In this document: piece by piece, positions 18,540-27,292 of the stretch
Numbering within the stretch: position 1 is the stretch's first letter
Layout: each line of letters begins with the position of its first letter
Source: Bacteroidia bacterium
GTDB lineage: Bacteria > Bacteroidota > Bacteroidia > 2-12-FULL-35-15
Direction: 5' to 3'
Assembly: GCA_030654175.1 (NCBI GenBank)
Contig: JAURXZ010000024.1
Span: 1-64,000, forward strand
Length of the DNA stretch: 64,000 nucleotides
Position numbers and translations under genes: made by a program
The notes under the pieces: model-generated
Databases searched by the model: none
Seen by the model: the letters and a program-made list of their open reading frames with translations, nothing else
Told to the model about the DNA's origin: nothing

Positions 18540-18582
18540 CAAATATATATTAATGCTCGAATCTTTTATATGACGTACATCA
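18540..18582 (-). promoter_or_regulatory. Promoter with Crp/Fnr-like site upstream of the CNGSCH gene
   Basis: The -7 box TATATTTG is at 18547-18540, 9 bp from the start codon. TGACGTACATCA (18571-18582) is a near-palindrome of the TGAnnnnnnTCA class, centred about 41 bp upstream of the expected transcription start, the position used by class II Crp/Fnr activators. Confidence 0.5.
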
Positions 18583-18739
18583 GTTTTTAAAAACAGCAAA
18601 TTATGAATACCGGGATATCAAAAGTTTTGTACTAATAGTAATAATCCAAGTTCGACTATTAATTTTGGCTAAAGTTCAATTAAAACAAGCAAAGTCAGTT
18701 AATGAGCTGGTATGAATACAAACAAAAGATCACAAAAAA

Positions 18740-18773
18740 AGGTATAAAGACCATATAATAGGTCTTTATACCT
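18740..18773 (-). terminator. Terminator of the ferritin gene
   Basis: A perfect 13-bp inverted repeat (18740-18752 / 18761-18773) with an 8-nt loop and seven T on the minus strand, 38 bp after the ferritin stop codon. Confidence 0.93.
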
Positions 18774-18810
18774 GTTTTCTATTCCTTTGCGGAATTGTTT
18801 TTTATACTAT

Positions 18811-19332
18811 CTATTTTCTACCACGTCCTGCACCTGCTGCAGCAACGCTAATAGAAGGCAAATCACGATCAAACAAATACATACCACCTTTGTCGTCACC
18901 GATCAGCTTTAATTTGTCAAGAATTCTACGAGCTAACGCTTCTTCTTCAATTTGTTCAGCCACGTACCACTGTAAAAAATTATGCGTTGTATAATCTTTT
19001 TCTTTCAGACAAGTATCTACCAACCCGTTGATCTCATTTGAAACAAACACTTCATGCTTCAATACTTCTTCAAAAACAAATTGAATTGATTTGAATTTTT
19101 TAGGTTGTTCCTTAAGTGCCGGAATTAAGGCATGTCCGCCACGCTCGTTCACATATTTTACAAGTTTAAGCATGTGCATACGCTCTTCGTCAGACTGTGC
19201 ATACAAAAACTCAGAAACACCGGTTAAACCTTGTGTTTCAGCCCAGGAAGCCATTGCCAGATAATATTGTGATGATGATGCCTCAAACTCAATTTGTTTG
19301 TTTAATGCAGTTTCTACTTTATTTGATACCAT
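18811..19332 (-). CDS. ftnA: Non-haem ferritin
   Basis: 173 residues, the usual length for bacterial FtnA. It stores iron as ferric mineral in a 24-subunit cytoplasmic shell. Ferroxidase-centre residues are visible: E17 (QIEFEAS), E50 and H53 (DEERMHM), a Glu in FEEVLKHE near residue 94 and EQIEEE near 127. The C-terminus carries a short unusual tail (ISVAAAGAGRGRK). It has its own promoter and terminator, so it is not cotranscribed with the TonB receptor locus next to it, but the adjacency fits a metal-related neighbourhood. Confidence 0.97.
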   Translation of the reverse strand: MVSNKVETALNKQIEFEASSSQYYLAMASWAETQGLTGVSEFLYAQSDEERMHMLKLVKYVNERGGHALIPALKEQPKKFKSIQFVFEEVLKHEVFVSNEINGLVDTCLKEKDYTTHNFLQWYVAEQIEEEALARRILDKLKLIGDDKGGMYLFDRDLPSISVAAAGAGRGRK

Positions 19333-19358
19333 GTTTAATTTTTTAAATTAATAATGTG

Positions 19359-19389
19359 CAAAGCTATGTCAATTCAGCTTCATTGTCAA
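19359..19389 (-). promoter_or_regulatory. Ferritin promoter
   Basis: TTG (19389-19387), 20-bp spacer, TAGCTTTG (19366-19359), 26 bp before the ATG. Nothing convincing as a Fur box was seen. Confidence 0.75.
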
Positions 19390-19572
19390 TGAATTTTTTA
19401 GAATAAATCGATAGTAGAGCAATTGGATATAAATAATTGAATATGTATGTGGATACATGTTGACTTGATTCTGAATGTGTTTGCGGAATGTGATGGCTAC
19501 CGAGGCAAGTTCAGCACTATCTCGGGTCATTTTAACAAAGACAAAAGTTGGTAAATTGCCTAAGTAAAATTG

Positions 19573-20379
19573 TTAAACAGGTACCGCAACTTCCACCATA
19601 TTCGTAAGCGCTACAAAATCAGCAACAGATAATTCTTCAGCACGCTGTGTAAGGTATTTATGATCTAAAAATTCAGGTTTCAGTTTAAATGCTTTGATAG
19701 AATTACGTAATGTTTTTCTTCGCTGATTAAATCCTGCTTTTACTACTTGCTTAAATAATTTTTCATTGCAGTCTAGGTGTTGCACTGAATTTCGAGTTAA
19801 ACGGATCACCGCTGATTTTACTCTTGGTGGAGGATTAAATACATTTTCGTGAACTGTAAACAAATAATCGATGTCATAAAAAGCCTGTAACAACACGCTT
19901 GTGATACCATACGTTTTATTTCTTGGTTTGGAGGCAATACGCTCTGCAACTTCTTTTTGAAACATTCCAACCACCTCAGGAACCTGGTTTTTATGATCCA
20001 GCACCTTAAATAAAATTTCGGTGGAAATATTATACGGAAAATTTCCAATTACGGCAAAAGGCTCATTTTGAAACAAGTTATTAAAATCGAGTTTCAAAAA
20101 ATCACCCTCAATAATTCTATTCTCCAGAGTTGGAAAACTTTTTTTTAAATAAGCGATCGATTCCCTGTCAATTTCTATAATGTGTGTTTCATAAGCAGGT
20201 TCGGTAATTAAATACTTGGTGAGTACACCCATCCCCGGACCTACTTCTAATACTTTTTTGTAATGAGCAGTGTGCTTCAAACCTTTCACGATGTCGAGAG
20301 CTATTGTTTCGTCCTTCAAAAAATGTTGCCCTAAATGCTTTTTTGCTCTTACCTGATTGGTCATTGGTTCATTGGTCAT
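19573..20379 (-). CDS. rsmA: 16S rRNA (adenine1518/1519-N6) dimethyltransferase
   Basis: Dimethylates two adjacent adenines in the 3' terminal helix of 16S rRNA late in 30S assembly, using SAM. 268 residues, normal for KsgA/RsmA. Motifs: KKHLGQHFLKD, the SAM loop VLEVGPGMGVLTKYL, the acidic motif IEIDRESIAYL, the catalytic NFPYNIS (motif IV) and the helical C-domain with GFNQRRKTLRNS. The start may be the first Met (20379) or Met6 (20364); both lie in a repeated ATGACCAAT stretch, so the N-terminal residues are uncertain. Confidence 0.97.
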   Translation of the reverse strand: MTNEPMTNQVRAKKHLGQHFLKDETIALDIVKGLKHTAHYKKVLEVGPGMGVLTKYLITEPAYETHIIEIDRESIAYLKKSFPTLENRIIEGDFLKLDFNNLFQNEPFAVIGNFPYNISTEILFKVLDHKNQVPEVVGMFQKEVAERIASKPRNKTYGITSVLLQAFYDIDYLFTVHENVFNPPPRVKSAVIRLTRNSVQHLDCNEKLFKQVVKAGFNQRRKTLRNSIKAFKLKPEFLDHKYLTQRAEELSVADFVALTNMVEVAVPV

Positions 20380-20416
20380 TGTTACTTGATTCTTGCAAAT
20401 GGTTCTTAGTTCTTTT

Positions 20417-20716
20417 TTATAAAATCTCCAGCAACGATCTAAACGCTACAAATTTATTTGCATATTTATCAGCATGTTCTTTTTGCAAACGAGGTGAATG
20501 CTCCCGTTGATATTCTTCAAGCCTTTCCATGCTTTCGCATGTGTATTGAATGGAATAGGTTGTTCCCTGCTCTTCATCAACCAATACCTTACAAATTTTA
20601 TTTTCTAAAAAATGTCCTGTTTTCATTACATCCGGAATGTGTTTTTCTTTCATCCATTGCAACCATTCCTCACGAACATCATTTTCAATGTTTACTGTTA
20701 CGTTATATATTATCAT
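20417..20716 (-). CDS. DUF4286 family protein
   Basis: 99 residues: MIIYNVTVNIENDVREEWLQWMKEKHIPDVMKTGHF and QYTCESMERLEEYQREHSPRLQKEH match the short DUF4286 family of Bacteroidota. It is probably a ferredoxin-like dimeric alpha/beta barrel. No signal peptide, so cytoplasmic. The function is unknown. It lies 37 bp upstream of rsmA on the same strand and downstream of a large TPR gene, so it may be cotranscribed with rsmA. Confidence 0.9.
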   Translation of the reverse strand: MIIYNVTVNIENDVREEWLQWMKEKHIPDVMKTGHFLENKICKVLVDEEQGTTYSIQYTCESMERLEEYQREHSPRLQKEHADKYANKFVAFRSLLEIL

Positions 20717-20752
20717 TTTAATTACGAATTACGAATCTTTGTTTCTTGTTTG

Positions 20753-20820
20753 GTCATGCTAAACTTGTTTCAGCATCTCATTTTTTTTGAGAACCTGAAA
20801 CAAGTTCTTCAGGCTGAGAT
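20753..20820. repeat. GTCATGCTaAACTTGTTTCAG inverted-repeat element
   Basis: Perfect 12-bp arms AACTTGTTTCAG (20762-20773) and CTGAAACAAGTT (20795-20806), with the edges GTCATGCT and GGCTGAGAT. It lies between the TPR gene and the DUF4286 gene. I remember near-identical elements as frequent in Bacteroidota intergenic DNA, but could not check. Confidence 0.85.
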
Positions 20821-20838
20821 TGCCTACTGCAAAATTGT

Positions 20839-22662
20839 TTAATTAAAACTATCGCCCCTTAACCTTCTAAATCGTTTGCGTGCTTCCACCACATATAAAC
20901 TTCCTGGATACTTTATCAATAATTGCTGGTACAATTCTTTTGCTTTATCCAAATTTTTAAACTGATTTTCGTTTAATTCGGCAAGTTTAAAAAGAGCATC
21001 ATCTCCTAAAATATCATCGCCATAGGTTTTTATGATCGTGTCGTAAAGAGCAGCGGCTTCGATATAATTGCCATGTTTTAATGCAATTTTGGCCTTTTTA
21101 TATAGAATATCATCTGCTAAAGCATGGTTAGGATATAATGTATTTATTGAATCGAGCGTTATTTTTGCCTGTTCATCTTTATTTTGAAATGCAAGCAGAT
21201 CGGCCCTGGAAAATATCATTAATGGTGCAATATTGGTATCAATGGCCAGTGCATCGCTAATGAGTAAGGATAGATCCATGGCATCATTCGCGATAAGCTT
21301 TGCTGTTGCGCCTTTTAAAACATCCAACTGCGCCTGGGCCCACATAAAATCTCCGGTGTAATAGGATATCCGAGCATTACGGAATTTCGCCTCCTGTCCA
21401 ATTGCATCATATTTAAAAGACTTTTCCACTTGAGAATACCGCAATGAAGCCTCCCAGATATCACCTGTCATCAATAAAATATCAGCTAATTCCAGTTTAC
21501 ATTCTGCTTGTATCGGCAATGCTAATTGGGGTAAAGAAATGGCTTCTTCCAGCAAGGTTATAGCATCAGCGGGTTTATTTAAATAAAAGGCCTGTAAATG
21601 CGCCAGCTTTTTTAAAAGAGGGGCCGTATTTGCTGATTTCCCTAATTCAGTGATCGTAATTTGATAATTTTTTTCAAGCTCCGTTAAATCGATCAGATTA
21701 TAATTCCCTTTCAAAACTATTTTCTGATAGGACACATCTAACAATTCCATCCGTGCATTTGCATAAAAAAAACTGTCTGGGCCTTTTGAAATCACATACT
21801 GATAAGCCTTTACTGCTACGTCATAACTTTCGTTCTGAGTACACAGTTTTGCTAAATTCATTATTCTGTTACCATCCTCTTTTTTACGTTTATCCAATGC
21901 TTTCGCTTGAATAAATGCGCCTTCAAAATCTTTTTGTTGAATTTGCATCCAAATCAAAAGCTCTGAAAGGATCGTTTTGTCGGGGTTTTTGGCAATACGT
22001 TTTAATAATTCACCTTTTAATAATTCATTTTGTTTGGTGTCAGCCTCATTACCAAAACTGGTTTGCAAGGCATTTTGAACACTTTGAATATATGAATCCT
22101 GAGATTCCAACACATCCAAATATTCATTTATCATTGCCATTTTATCACCTCTTATGGCATAGACATCGGCTAATTCAAAACTAAAAGGATAATCGTTCTC
22201 CGACATTTTTCTACCTCTCAGATAGGTTAAAATGGCATAATCATATTGCTTTATGGCGATAAATGCTTTAGCAACAATAAATACCTGGTCATCGTGTTTG
22301 ATGGATTTGATGGCTAATTCCCAGGTGTTTTTTGCTTTTCCAGAATCCTCAGCTCGTTCATAAACTGTCCCCAGATCAATGAATAGATCAGGTCTTTCCG
22401 GGTTTCGTTTAATCTGTTTTTTTATTACTTTTTCTGCCGTTTTAAATTCTTTTAACTCGAGTAAACAATTCAAATAAGGAGTATAAAATTCCTCTGACGA
22501 TACTTTATTATAAAGCTTTTCGTAATAATCCAATGCTTTATCAAATTCTTTATTGTCATAAAACTGTTGCGCCAGCTGCAAATCGGTGTTTGTTTGCGCA
22601 GAAGTATTCAAATGCAGGAATGCAAATGTGAAAAGAAATAATATATATTTTAATTTTTTCAA
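20839..22662 (-). CDS. Exported tetratricopeptide-repeat protein
   Basis: 607 residues with an N-terminal signal peptide (KLKYILFLFTFAFLHLNTSAQ) and TPR motifs through most of its length, from AQQFYDNKEFDKALDYYEKLY to the last units ALKHGNYIEAAALYDTII and KAKELYQQLLIKYPGSLYVVEARKRFRRLRG. The final pair resembles BamD/YbgF-like repeats. A periplasmic scaffold role is likely, with no known partner. Alone in its unit with an IR element downstream. Confidence 0.88.
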   Translation of the reverse strand: MKKLKYILFLFTFAFLHLNTSAQTNTDLQLAQQFYDNKEFDKALDYYEKLYNKVSSEEFYTPYLNCLLELKEFKTAEKVIKKQIKRNPERPDLFIDLGTVYERAEDSGKAKNTWELAIKSIKHDDQVFIVAKAFIAIKQYDYAILTYLRGRKMSENDYPFSFELADVYAIRGDKMAMINEYLDVLESQDSYIQSVQNALQTSFGNEADTKQNELLKGELLKRIAKNPDKTILSELLIWMQIQQKDFEGAFIQAKALDKRKKEDGNRIMNLAKLCTQNESYDVAVKAYQYVISKGPDSFFYANARMELLDVSYQKIVLKGNYNLIDLTELEKNYQITITELGKSANTAPLLKKLAHLQAFYLNKPADAITLLEEAISLPQLALPIQAECKLELADILLMTGDIWEASLRYSQVEKSFKYDAIGQEAKFRNARISYYTGDFMWAQAQLDVLKGATAKLIANDAMDLSLLISDALAIDTNIAPLMIFSRADLLAFQNKDEQAKITLDSINTLYPNHALADDILYKKAKIALKHGNYIEAAALYDTIIKTYGDDILGDDALFKLAELNENQFKNLDKAKELYQQLLIKYPGSLYVVEARKRFRRLRGDSFN

Positions 22663-22757
22663 AATGATCTTAATCTTAATCCCTCCGCAAAAAGAGGGTG
22701 TTTTTAATGTAAACAGTTTACATTTTTATCTTTAATTTTTCTCAACTCTCTCCCCGA

Positions 22758-23060
22758 CTACTTATATCCAATAATTTCCAATACTATAGCTTTGGCTTCA
22801 ATATTCAAACCATTACGTAAAGTTACTAAACTTCCTTGCTTTAAATGCTCACCAAATCCATGAGGAGCAAAAAGCACTGCATTTATAACGGCACTTTGCC
22901 CCTGCTCTATCGGCTTTTTGTAAAGTTCTATCTGACATTCGGTAGAATAGCCCTTAGCTCCCTTCACATAAGCCTGAGGCCGATAAATACCCATCAGCTC
23001 ATAATTGCTAACATTTTCTATCAGCAATTTTACGACCAGGTATTTTTTGAGGTAAATCAT
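22758..23060 (-). CDS. Small protein resembling the EF-Tu C-terminal beta-barrel
   Basis: 100 residues from the ATG at 23060; an upstream TTG at 23072 would add four residues and is less likely. The pattern Y-R-P-Q-A-Y (like the GYRPQFY of EF-Tu domain III), then LFAPHGFGEHLKQGSLVTLRNGLNIEAKAIVLEI, follows the end of EF-Tu where the strand pair around F-x-x-R-E-G-x-x-x-x-G-x-G-x-V closes the barrel. There is no GTPase domain. It is cytoplasmic, of unknown function. The assignment is by visual resemblance only. Transcribed toward the TPR gene, 95 bp upstream of it. Confidence 0.65.
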   Translation of the reverse strand: MIYLKKYLVVKLLIENVSNYELMGIYRPQAYVKGAKGYSTECQIELYKKPIEQGQSAVINAVLFAPHGFGEHLKQGSLVTLRNGLNIEAKAIVLEIIGYK

Positions 23061-23077
23061 TATGAGATACAAGATTT

Positions 23078-23165
23078 TAGAATCAAGATTTTAGACCATG
23101 AACTTAGTAATTGCAGTCTACCTTGGTTCTAGAGTCTGGTATCCTGGTTCTTGATTCTAACATCT
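23078..23165. repeat. Word-like repeat region between kmo and the EF-Tu-like gene
   Basis: Contains direct repeats of AAGATTTTAGA (23083-23104) and scattered CTTGATTCT/TCTTGCTTCT words. Its low-complexity composition is like the other micro-repeats of the window. Confidence 0.6.
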
Positions 23166-23172
23166 TGCTTCT

Positions 23173-24546
23173 CTACAAATACTTCAAAATTTCATTCTCC
23201 ACCTCTTCACTATCCCATTTTTTTTCAATCTCGGGTATTGCCATCACTTTTTGCATAATGGATTCCTGTCTTTGTCCTTCGTTAAAGGCTTTAGAATAGC
23301 GAATATCCGGACTATAGGTTACCATCGAATAAAGTGGGATCCATTTATCGGGATACTTTTTACTGAAACCGGCTTCGATCTTTTTTTGCAATAAAAATTT
23401 AGGATCGGCTGTTTTATCACGCATTTCAATGAAATTCATAATTGCCAGATCAGCAATTGCATCAGCATCCGGCTTGCGTAAATTTTGATATTCAGATAAA
23501 ATTTTTGTCCAGGCAGCATCAAAACTTTTTCCTTCATTTGAAGCTTTATCGTGCTTTTCTATCAAATCATTTAGCACCACACAATCCTCAAACCCACAAT
23601 TCATACCTTGTCCGTAGAACGGAACAATTGCATGTGCAGCATCACCGATCAAGCCAATTTTATTATCAAAGGTCCAAGGAAAACATTTCACCGTTACCAA
23701 TGACGATGTTGGATTTTTTATAAAATCATCAATATAAGTAGGCATTAAAGGAATCGCATCAGCAAATTCTGTTTCAAAAAATGCTTTTATTTGTTCCGGT
23801 GTTTTCAAATTTGCAAAAGACTTTTCTCCTTCAAAAGGTAAAAACAAAGTACAGGTGAAATTGCCGTCCATATTGGGTAATGCGATCATCATAAAGCTTC
23901 CGCGGGGCCAAATGTGTAATGCGTTTTTTTCTAATAAAAAACTTCCATTCTCACCGGCAGGAATAATTAATTCTTTATACCCCGCCTCAATATAATGTTG
24001 ATTGTATTCAAACAGGTCGGTTGAAAGCTGCATGTTTAAACGGGATGCGGCAAAGGCTCCGTCTGCGCCAAAAAGCAGATCGCTTTGAACGACAGATGTT
24101 TTTTGCGATTCAGCATTTTCGAAATGAGCATTTAATTTATTTCTTTCAATGGTGGTGCAACGTTCATTAAAATGAATTTCTACGTTTGGCTGTTGCTCTG
24201 CCAGATCCATCAAACGCATGTTTATTTCAGCACGTGAAACCGAATAAATTGCCTGGTTATCCTTTCCATAGGGCTGATAAGCTGTTGAACCATCCTTATG
24301 ATGAATAGCTCTTCCGTACATTGGAATAGCAATTTTTCTGATCTCGTCAGCGATGCCAACTCCTTCAAGCCCTTTCCAGCCACGATCACTCAAAGCAAGA
24401 TTAATGGATTTTCCGGCAGACATTTTTGCTTTTCGCATATCAGCCCTGCGTTCAAATACATTTACATGATATCCGCGTTTTGCTAAATATATTGATAAAA
24501 GAGAACCAACCAATCCGGCACCAACTATTGTTATTTTTTTACTCAT
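23173..24546 (-). CDS. kmo: Kynurenine 3-monooxygenase
   Basis: FAD-dependent hydroxylase converting kynurenine to 3-hydroxykynurenine with NADPH and O2, in aerobic tryptophan catabolism or quinolinate-type NAD synthesis. The 457 residues are normal. Visible: ITIVGAGLVGSLLSIYLAKRGYHVNVFERRADMR (FAD Rossmann), AGKSINLALSDRGWKGLEGVG, MYGRAIHHKDG, GADGAFAASR (DG motif), and IGLIGDAAHAIVPFYGQGMNCGFEDC (GD motif with active-site loop). The C-terminal membrane-binding region of eukaryotic KMO is not obvious. No kynureninase, TDO or HAAO gene is in the window. The start is the ATG before the Rossmann strand. Confidence 0.95.
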   Translation of the reverse strand: MSKKITIVGAGLVGSLLSIYLAKRGYHVNVFERRADMRKAKMSAGKSINLALSDRGWKGLEGVGIADEIRKIAIPMYGRAIHHKDGSTAYQPYGKDNQAIYSVSRAEINMRLMDLAEQQPNVEIHFNERCTTIERNKLNAHFENAESQKTSVVQSDLLFGADGAFAASRLNMQLSTDLFEYNQHYIEAGYKELIIPAGENGSFLLEKNALHIWPRGSFMMIALPNMDGNFTCTLFLPFEGEKSFANLKTPEQIKAFFETEFADAIPLMPTYIDDFIKNPTSSLVTVKCFPWTFDNKIGLIGDAAHAIVPFYGQGMNCGFEDCVVLNDLIEKHDKASNEGKSFDAAWTKILSEYQNLRKPDADAIADLAIMNFIEMRDKTADPKFLLQKKIEAGFSKKYPDKWIPLYSMVTYSPDIRYSKAFNEGQRQESIMQKVMAIPEIEKKWDSEEVENEILKYL

Positions 24547-24591
24547 ACGTATTTGAATTTTATCAAATTTATCACAAAAAAATTAAAGAGA

Positions 24592-25197
24592 CTACATATA
24601 CTTATCATTCAATCCTTGATTTTCGGCAATTTTTTCCAGTGCCTTTTCAATTCTTTTTTTTCTCGTTTCAATTTGTTTGGCACCTTCTATCCACTGCACA
24701 TAATCTTTTCGTTTTGAGTAGCTCATCATTTCAAAACTTTTTAAGGATCTGTTTTTTGAAAGTAATTTTTTAAAATCTTTAGGTATCACAACTGTTTTAT
24801 CTTTTGCCTCCGTCAGCTTCAAACCCTTTTCATTGTTCATTACAGCTTCGGTAATGTACTCAATTAACAGTTTTTCATCTATGTCTTTTACATCAGTATA
24901 TTTAATATGCCTGTTGTGCAAAGTGCCGGGATTCTGAAGCAACACTTTTTTCTTATCTTTCAGCAATGCGCCCTGATAAAAAACAAATGTTACATGTTTT
25001 TTAAAATACCAGAAACCGCAAACCATTCCATCTTTATAATAATTAGGCCCCCATTTCCAATCTTCAATTATTCCCGGTTCAGCTTTAACAATTATAGAAC
25101 GTAATTTTTTACATATTATTTGCGCAAACGGCTCGGCCTTTTCGATGCCTTCATCAATCAGTATCTTTGCATCAGGGTTGTGTTTTACTTTTGCCAT
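24592..25197 (-). CDS. YdeI/OmdA-like protein with N-terminal DUF1801 domain
   Basis: 201 residues. The N-terminal half (AKILIDEGIEKAEPFAQIICKKLRSIIVKAEPGIIEDWKWG, then VCGFWYFKKHVTFVFYQGALLKD) is DUF1801-like. The C-terminal half (VVIPKDFKKLLSKN, FEMMSYSKRKDYVQWIEGAK-x-x-x-T-R-x-x-RIEKAL) is the YdeI (Omdp-associated) helical domain. It is cytoplasmic, with no signal peptide. These proteins are widespread; YdeI of Bacillus is linked to peptide resistance, but no role can be assigned here. Stand-alone. Confidence 0.88.
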   Translation of the reverse strand: MAKVKHNPDAKILIDEGIEKAEPFAQIICKKLRSIIVKAEPGIIEDWKWGPNYYKDGMVCGFWYFKKHVTFVFYQGALLKDKKKVLLQNPGTLHNRHIKYTDVKDIDEKLLIEYITEAVMNNEKGLKLTEAKDKTVVIPKDFKKLLSKNRSLKSFEMMSYSKRKDYVQWIEGAKQIETRKKRIEKALEKIAENQGLNDKYM

Positions 25198-25228
25198 TTT
25201 AGTACTATTTGAAAGAATACAAATTTAA

Positions 25229-25810
25229 TTATTTCCCATACGTATAGTGTCCTATAATTTTATACTCAAACAAGCAGTCGGCAAGCACTTGCCCTCCCCC
25301 AATATTATGTACAACTAAGTATCTTTTTCCATCTGCTGATTTTTTGTTCACAACAAGTCCAATGTGAGTTACCGCGCCACCTAAATTCCAGCAAACTATG
25401 TGCCCGGGCAAATAGTCCTCCGGTTTATTTGTAACTGATTTAACTTGTCCAAAACGGGTAAAGAAAACCATCAGATTTGGAACTCTTCTATGGTCTATAT
25501 TTTTATCCGGGTGTTTCAGTCCCCATATTTTTGGATATTTTTGAAAATTTGCCTTCATATCCTCATGAACCTCTTTTTGAAGATCTATTCCCAATTTACG
25601 GTACGCCCTTATCACAACATCTGTACAAACGCCTTTTCCAGCTGGAACATCCCCATTAGGGTAGCTAATAGTAAAGTAAGTTGGGTCATAAACCACTTTT
25701 TGATTGGTCAATTCGGTGGTGGCATCAGAAAGCCGCACATAAAAATCTGTTTGTCCAATTGCCAAGCAAGACCAAAGAATGAATAATAAAGCAAACAGGG
25801 GCGATTTCAT
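25229..25810 (-). CDS. DUF1287 exported protein (NlpC/P60-like fold)
   Basis: 193 residues from the ATG at 25810, chosen because it gives a proper signal peptide (MKSPLFALLFILWSCLAIGQ); an in-frame upstream Met at 25855 adds 15 unlikely residues. Features of DUF1287: YDPTYFTISYPNGDVPAGKGVCTDVVIRAYRKLGIDLQ with the presumptive catalytic Cys, DHRRVPNLMVFF, and PGHIVCWNLGGAVTHIGLVVN with a His, ending VHNIGGG. The Cys/His arrangement suggests a papain-like amidase or peptidase of the periplasm. Activity is not demonstrated for the family, as far as I know. Confidence 0.88.
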   Translation of the reverse strand: MKSPLFALLFILWSCLAIGQTDFYVRLSDATTELTNQKVVYDPTYFTISYPNGDVPAGKGVCTDVVIRAYRKLGIDLQKEVHEDMKANFQKYPKIWGLKHPDKNIDHRRVPNLMVFFTRFGQVKSVTNKPEDYLPGHIVCWNLGGAVTHIGLVVNKKSADGKRYLVVHNIGGGQVLADCLFEYKIIGHYTYGK

Positions 25811-25943
25811 ATTATGAGCATTATCAACACTACCTATCTCAACAAAAGCAGGCAAAGTACATTTTTTCTTGGTTTAGGGGCTGAAGTCAAATTTAATAAA
25901 ATTTTGTAAGACAATCAACAAAACATTTTGTCAAACAGATTGG

Positions 25944-26543
25944 TTAAATTAAAGGCTTCTTTTCTCTGTTTTTTAATATAAGTTCAATATCCTCCAGTTT
26001 CATATTCTTTGCTTTCAGCAAAATCAAAAAGTGGTAAAGCAGATCAGCCGCTTCGTTTTTGAAGAGTTCGTCATTATTATCTTTTGCCTCGATAACCAAC
26101 TCTATGGCCTCTTCACCAACTTTTTGAGCTACCTTATTTATGCCTCTTTTAAATAAGGTATTCGTATAAGATTTTTCGTCATTATCGTTAATGCGCTGTG
26201 AAATAGTTTCCTCCAGCTTATACAAAAAACCTTTAGATGTTTCCTCACCAAAACAGGTTGATGAGCCGGTGTGGCAAGTTGGGCCTTTGGGTTCCGCTTT
26301 GATAAGGATAGTATCATTATCGCAATCAATCTGGATATTCTTTACAATCAAAAAATTGCCTGAACTTTCCCCTTTGGTCCACAAACGATCTTTGCTGCGG
26401 CTAAAAAAAGTAACCTTGTTTTCCTGTTGGGTTTTAAGAAATGCTTCTTCATTCATATATCCGAGCATGAGAACCTGGAATGTCCGGTAATCCTGGATAA
26501 TAACAGGCACTAATCCGTTTGTTTTATTAAAATCTAAATTCAT
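25944..26543 (-). CDS. hisIE: Bifunctional phosphoribosyl-AMP cyclohydrolase / phosphoribosyl-ATP pyrophosphatase
   Basis: Second and third steps of histidine synthesis in one polypeptide of 199 residues. The HisI half holds [19 protein letters not shown] and the zinc-ligand region [25 protein letters not shown]. The HisE half has the helical [14 protein letters not shown] and [14 protein letters not shown] (acidic Mg sites). Last gene of the his operon; its ATG overlaps the hisF stop by 4 bp (ATGA type), indicating translational coupling. No terminator hairpin was found after it. Confidence 0.97.
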   Translation of the reverse strand: MNLDFNKTNGLVPVIIQDYRTFQVLMLGYMNEEAFLKTQQENKVTFFSRSKDRLWTKGESSGNFLIVKNIQIDCDNDTILIKAEPKGPTCHTGSSTCFGEETSKGFLYKLEETISQRINDNDEKSYTNTLFKRGINKVAQKVGEEAIELVIEAKDNNDELFKNEAADLLYHFLILLKAKNMKLEDIELILKNREKKPLI

Positions 26544-27292
26544 CGTACAGGTATATTTTGAGTTTTTAAATAGTTCTTTAATTCAGGGATTGGAATTTCT
26601 CCAAAATGGAAAACACTGGCAGCCAGCGCTCCGCTTGCTTTTGATCGTTGGAAAATCTCTTTGAAATGTTCCTTAGCACCTGCTCCACCAGAAGCAATTA
26701 CAGGGATGTTCACGGCTTGACTTACTTCATTGGTAATATCAATTGCAAAACCATTTTTTGTACCATCGTTATTCATTGAGGTAAGTAAAATCTCACCTGC
26801 CCCCAATGTTTCAGCTTGTTTGGCCCAGCTAACGGTTTTTAATGAAGTAGGGATTTTACCTCCGCTCACATATACCATCCATTCCCCATTTTCAAATTTG
26901 GTATCAATAGCAACTACCATACATTGACTTCCATATTGACTTGCTACTTCAGAAATTAATTCAGGGCGTTTAACTGCAGATGAATTGATACTTACTTTAT
27001 CAGCGCCCGCATTAATAATTGCAGATACGTCTTCAACCGAATTTATTCCGCCACCAACAGTAAAAGGAATATTGATCTCTTTTGCAATTTTTCGGACAAG
27101 TTCAACCAATGTTTTTCTTTTTTCAATTGTAGCGGTTATGTCCAAAAAAACCAATTCGTCAGCGCCTTCCGTTACATATTTTTTTGCAAGCTCAATTGGG
27201 TCACCTGCATCACGAATATCAATAAAATTGATACCCTTAACGGTTCGGCCATCTTTAATATCCAGGCATGGAATGATCCTTTTTTTTAACAT
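26540..27292 (-). CDS. hisF: Imidazole glycerol phosphate synthase, cyclase subunit
   Basis: 250-residue (beta/alpha)8 barrel that uses ammonia from HisH to close the imidazole ring, giving IGP and AICAR. Motifs: [17 protein letters not shown] with the catalytic Asp of [20 protein letters not shown] and VIASGGAG (phosphate-binding half barrels), and the second Asp in [12 protein letters not shown]. It overlaps hisA by 7 bp upstream and hisIE by 4 bp downstream. Confidence 0.97.
   Translation of the reverse strand: MLKKRIIPCLDIKDGRTVKGINFIDIRDAGDPIELAKKYVTEGADELVFLDITATIEKRKTLVELVRKIAKEINIPFTVGGGINSVEDVSAIINAGADKVSINSSAVKRPELISEVASQYGSQCMVVAIDTKFENGEWMVYVSGGKIPTSLKTVSWAKQAETLGAGEILLTSMNNDGTKNGFAIDITNEVSQAVNIPVIASGGAGAKEHFKEIFQRSKASGALAASVFHFGEIPIPELKNYLKTQNIPVR

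Noticed and set aside
19333-19572. Fur box at the ferritin promoter
   Set aside because: No 19-bp GATAATGATAATCATTATC-like palindrome was found; only the standard promoter elements were clear.
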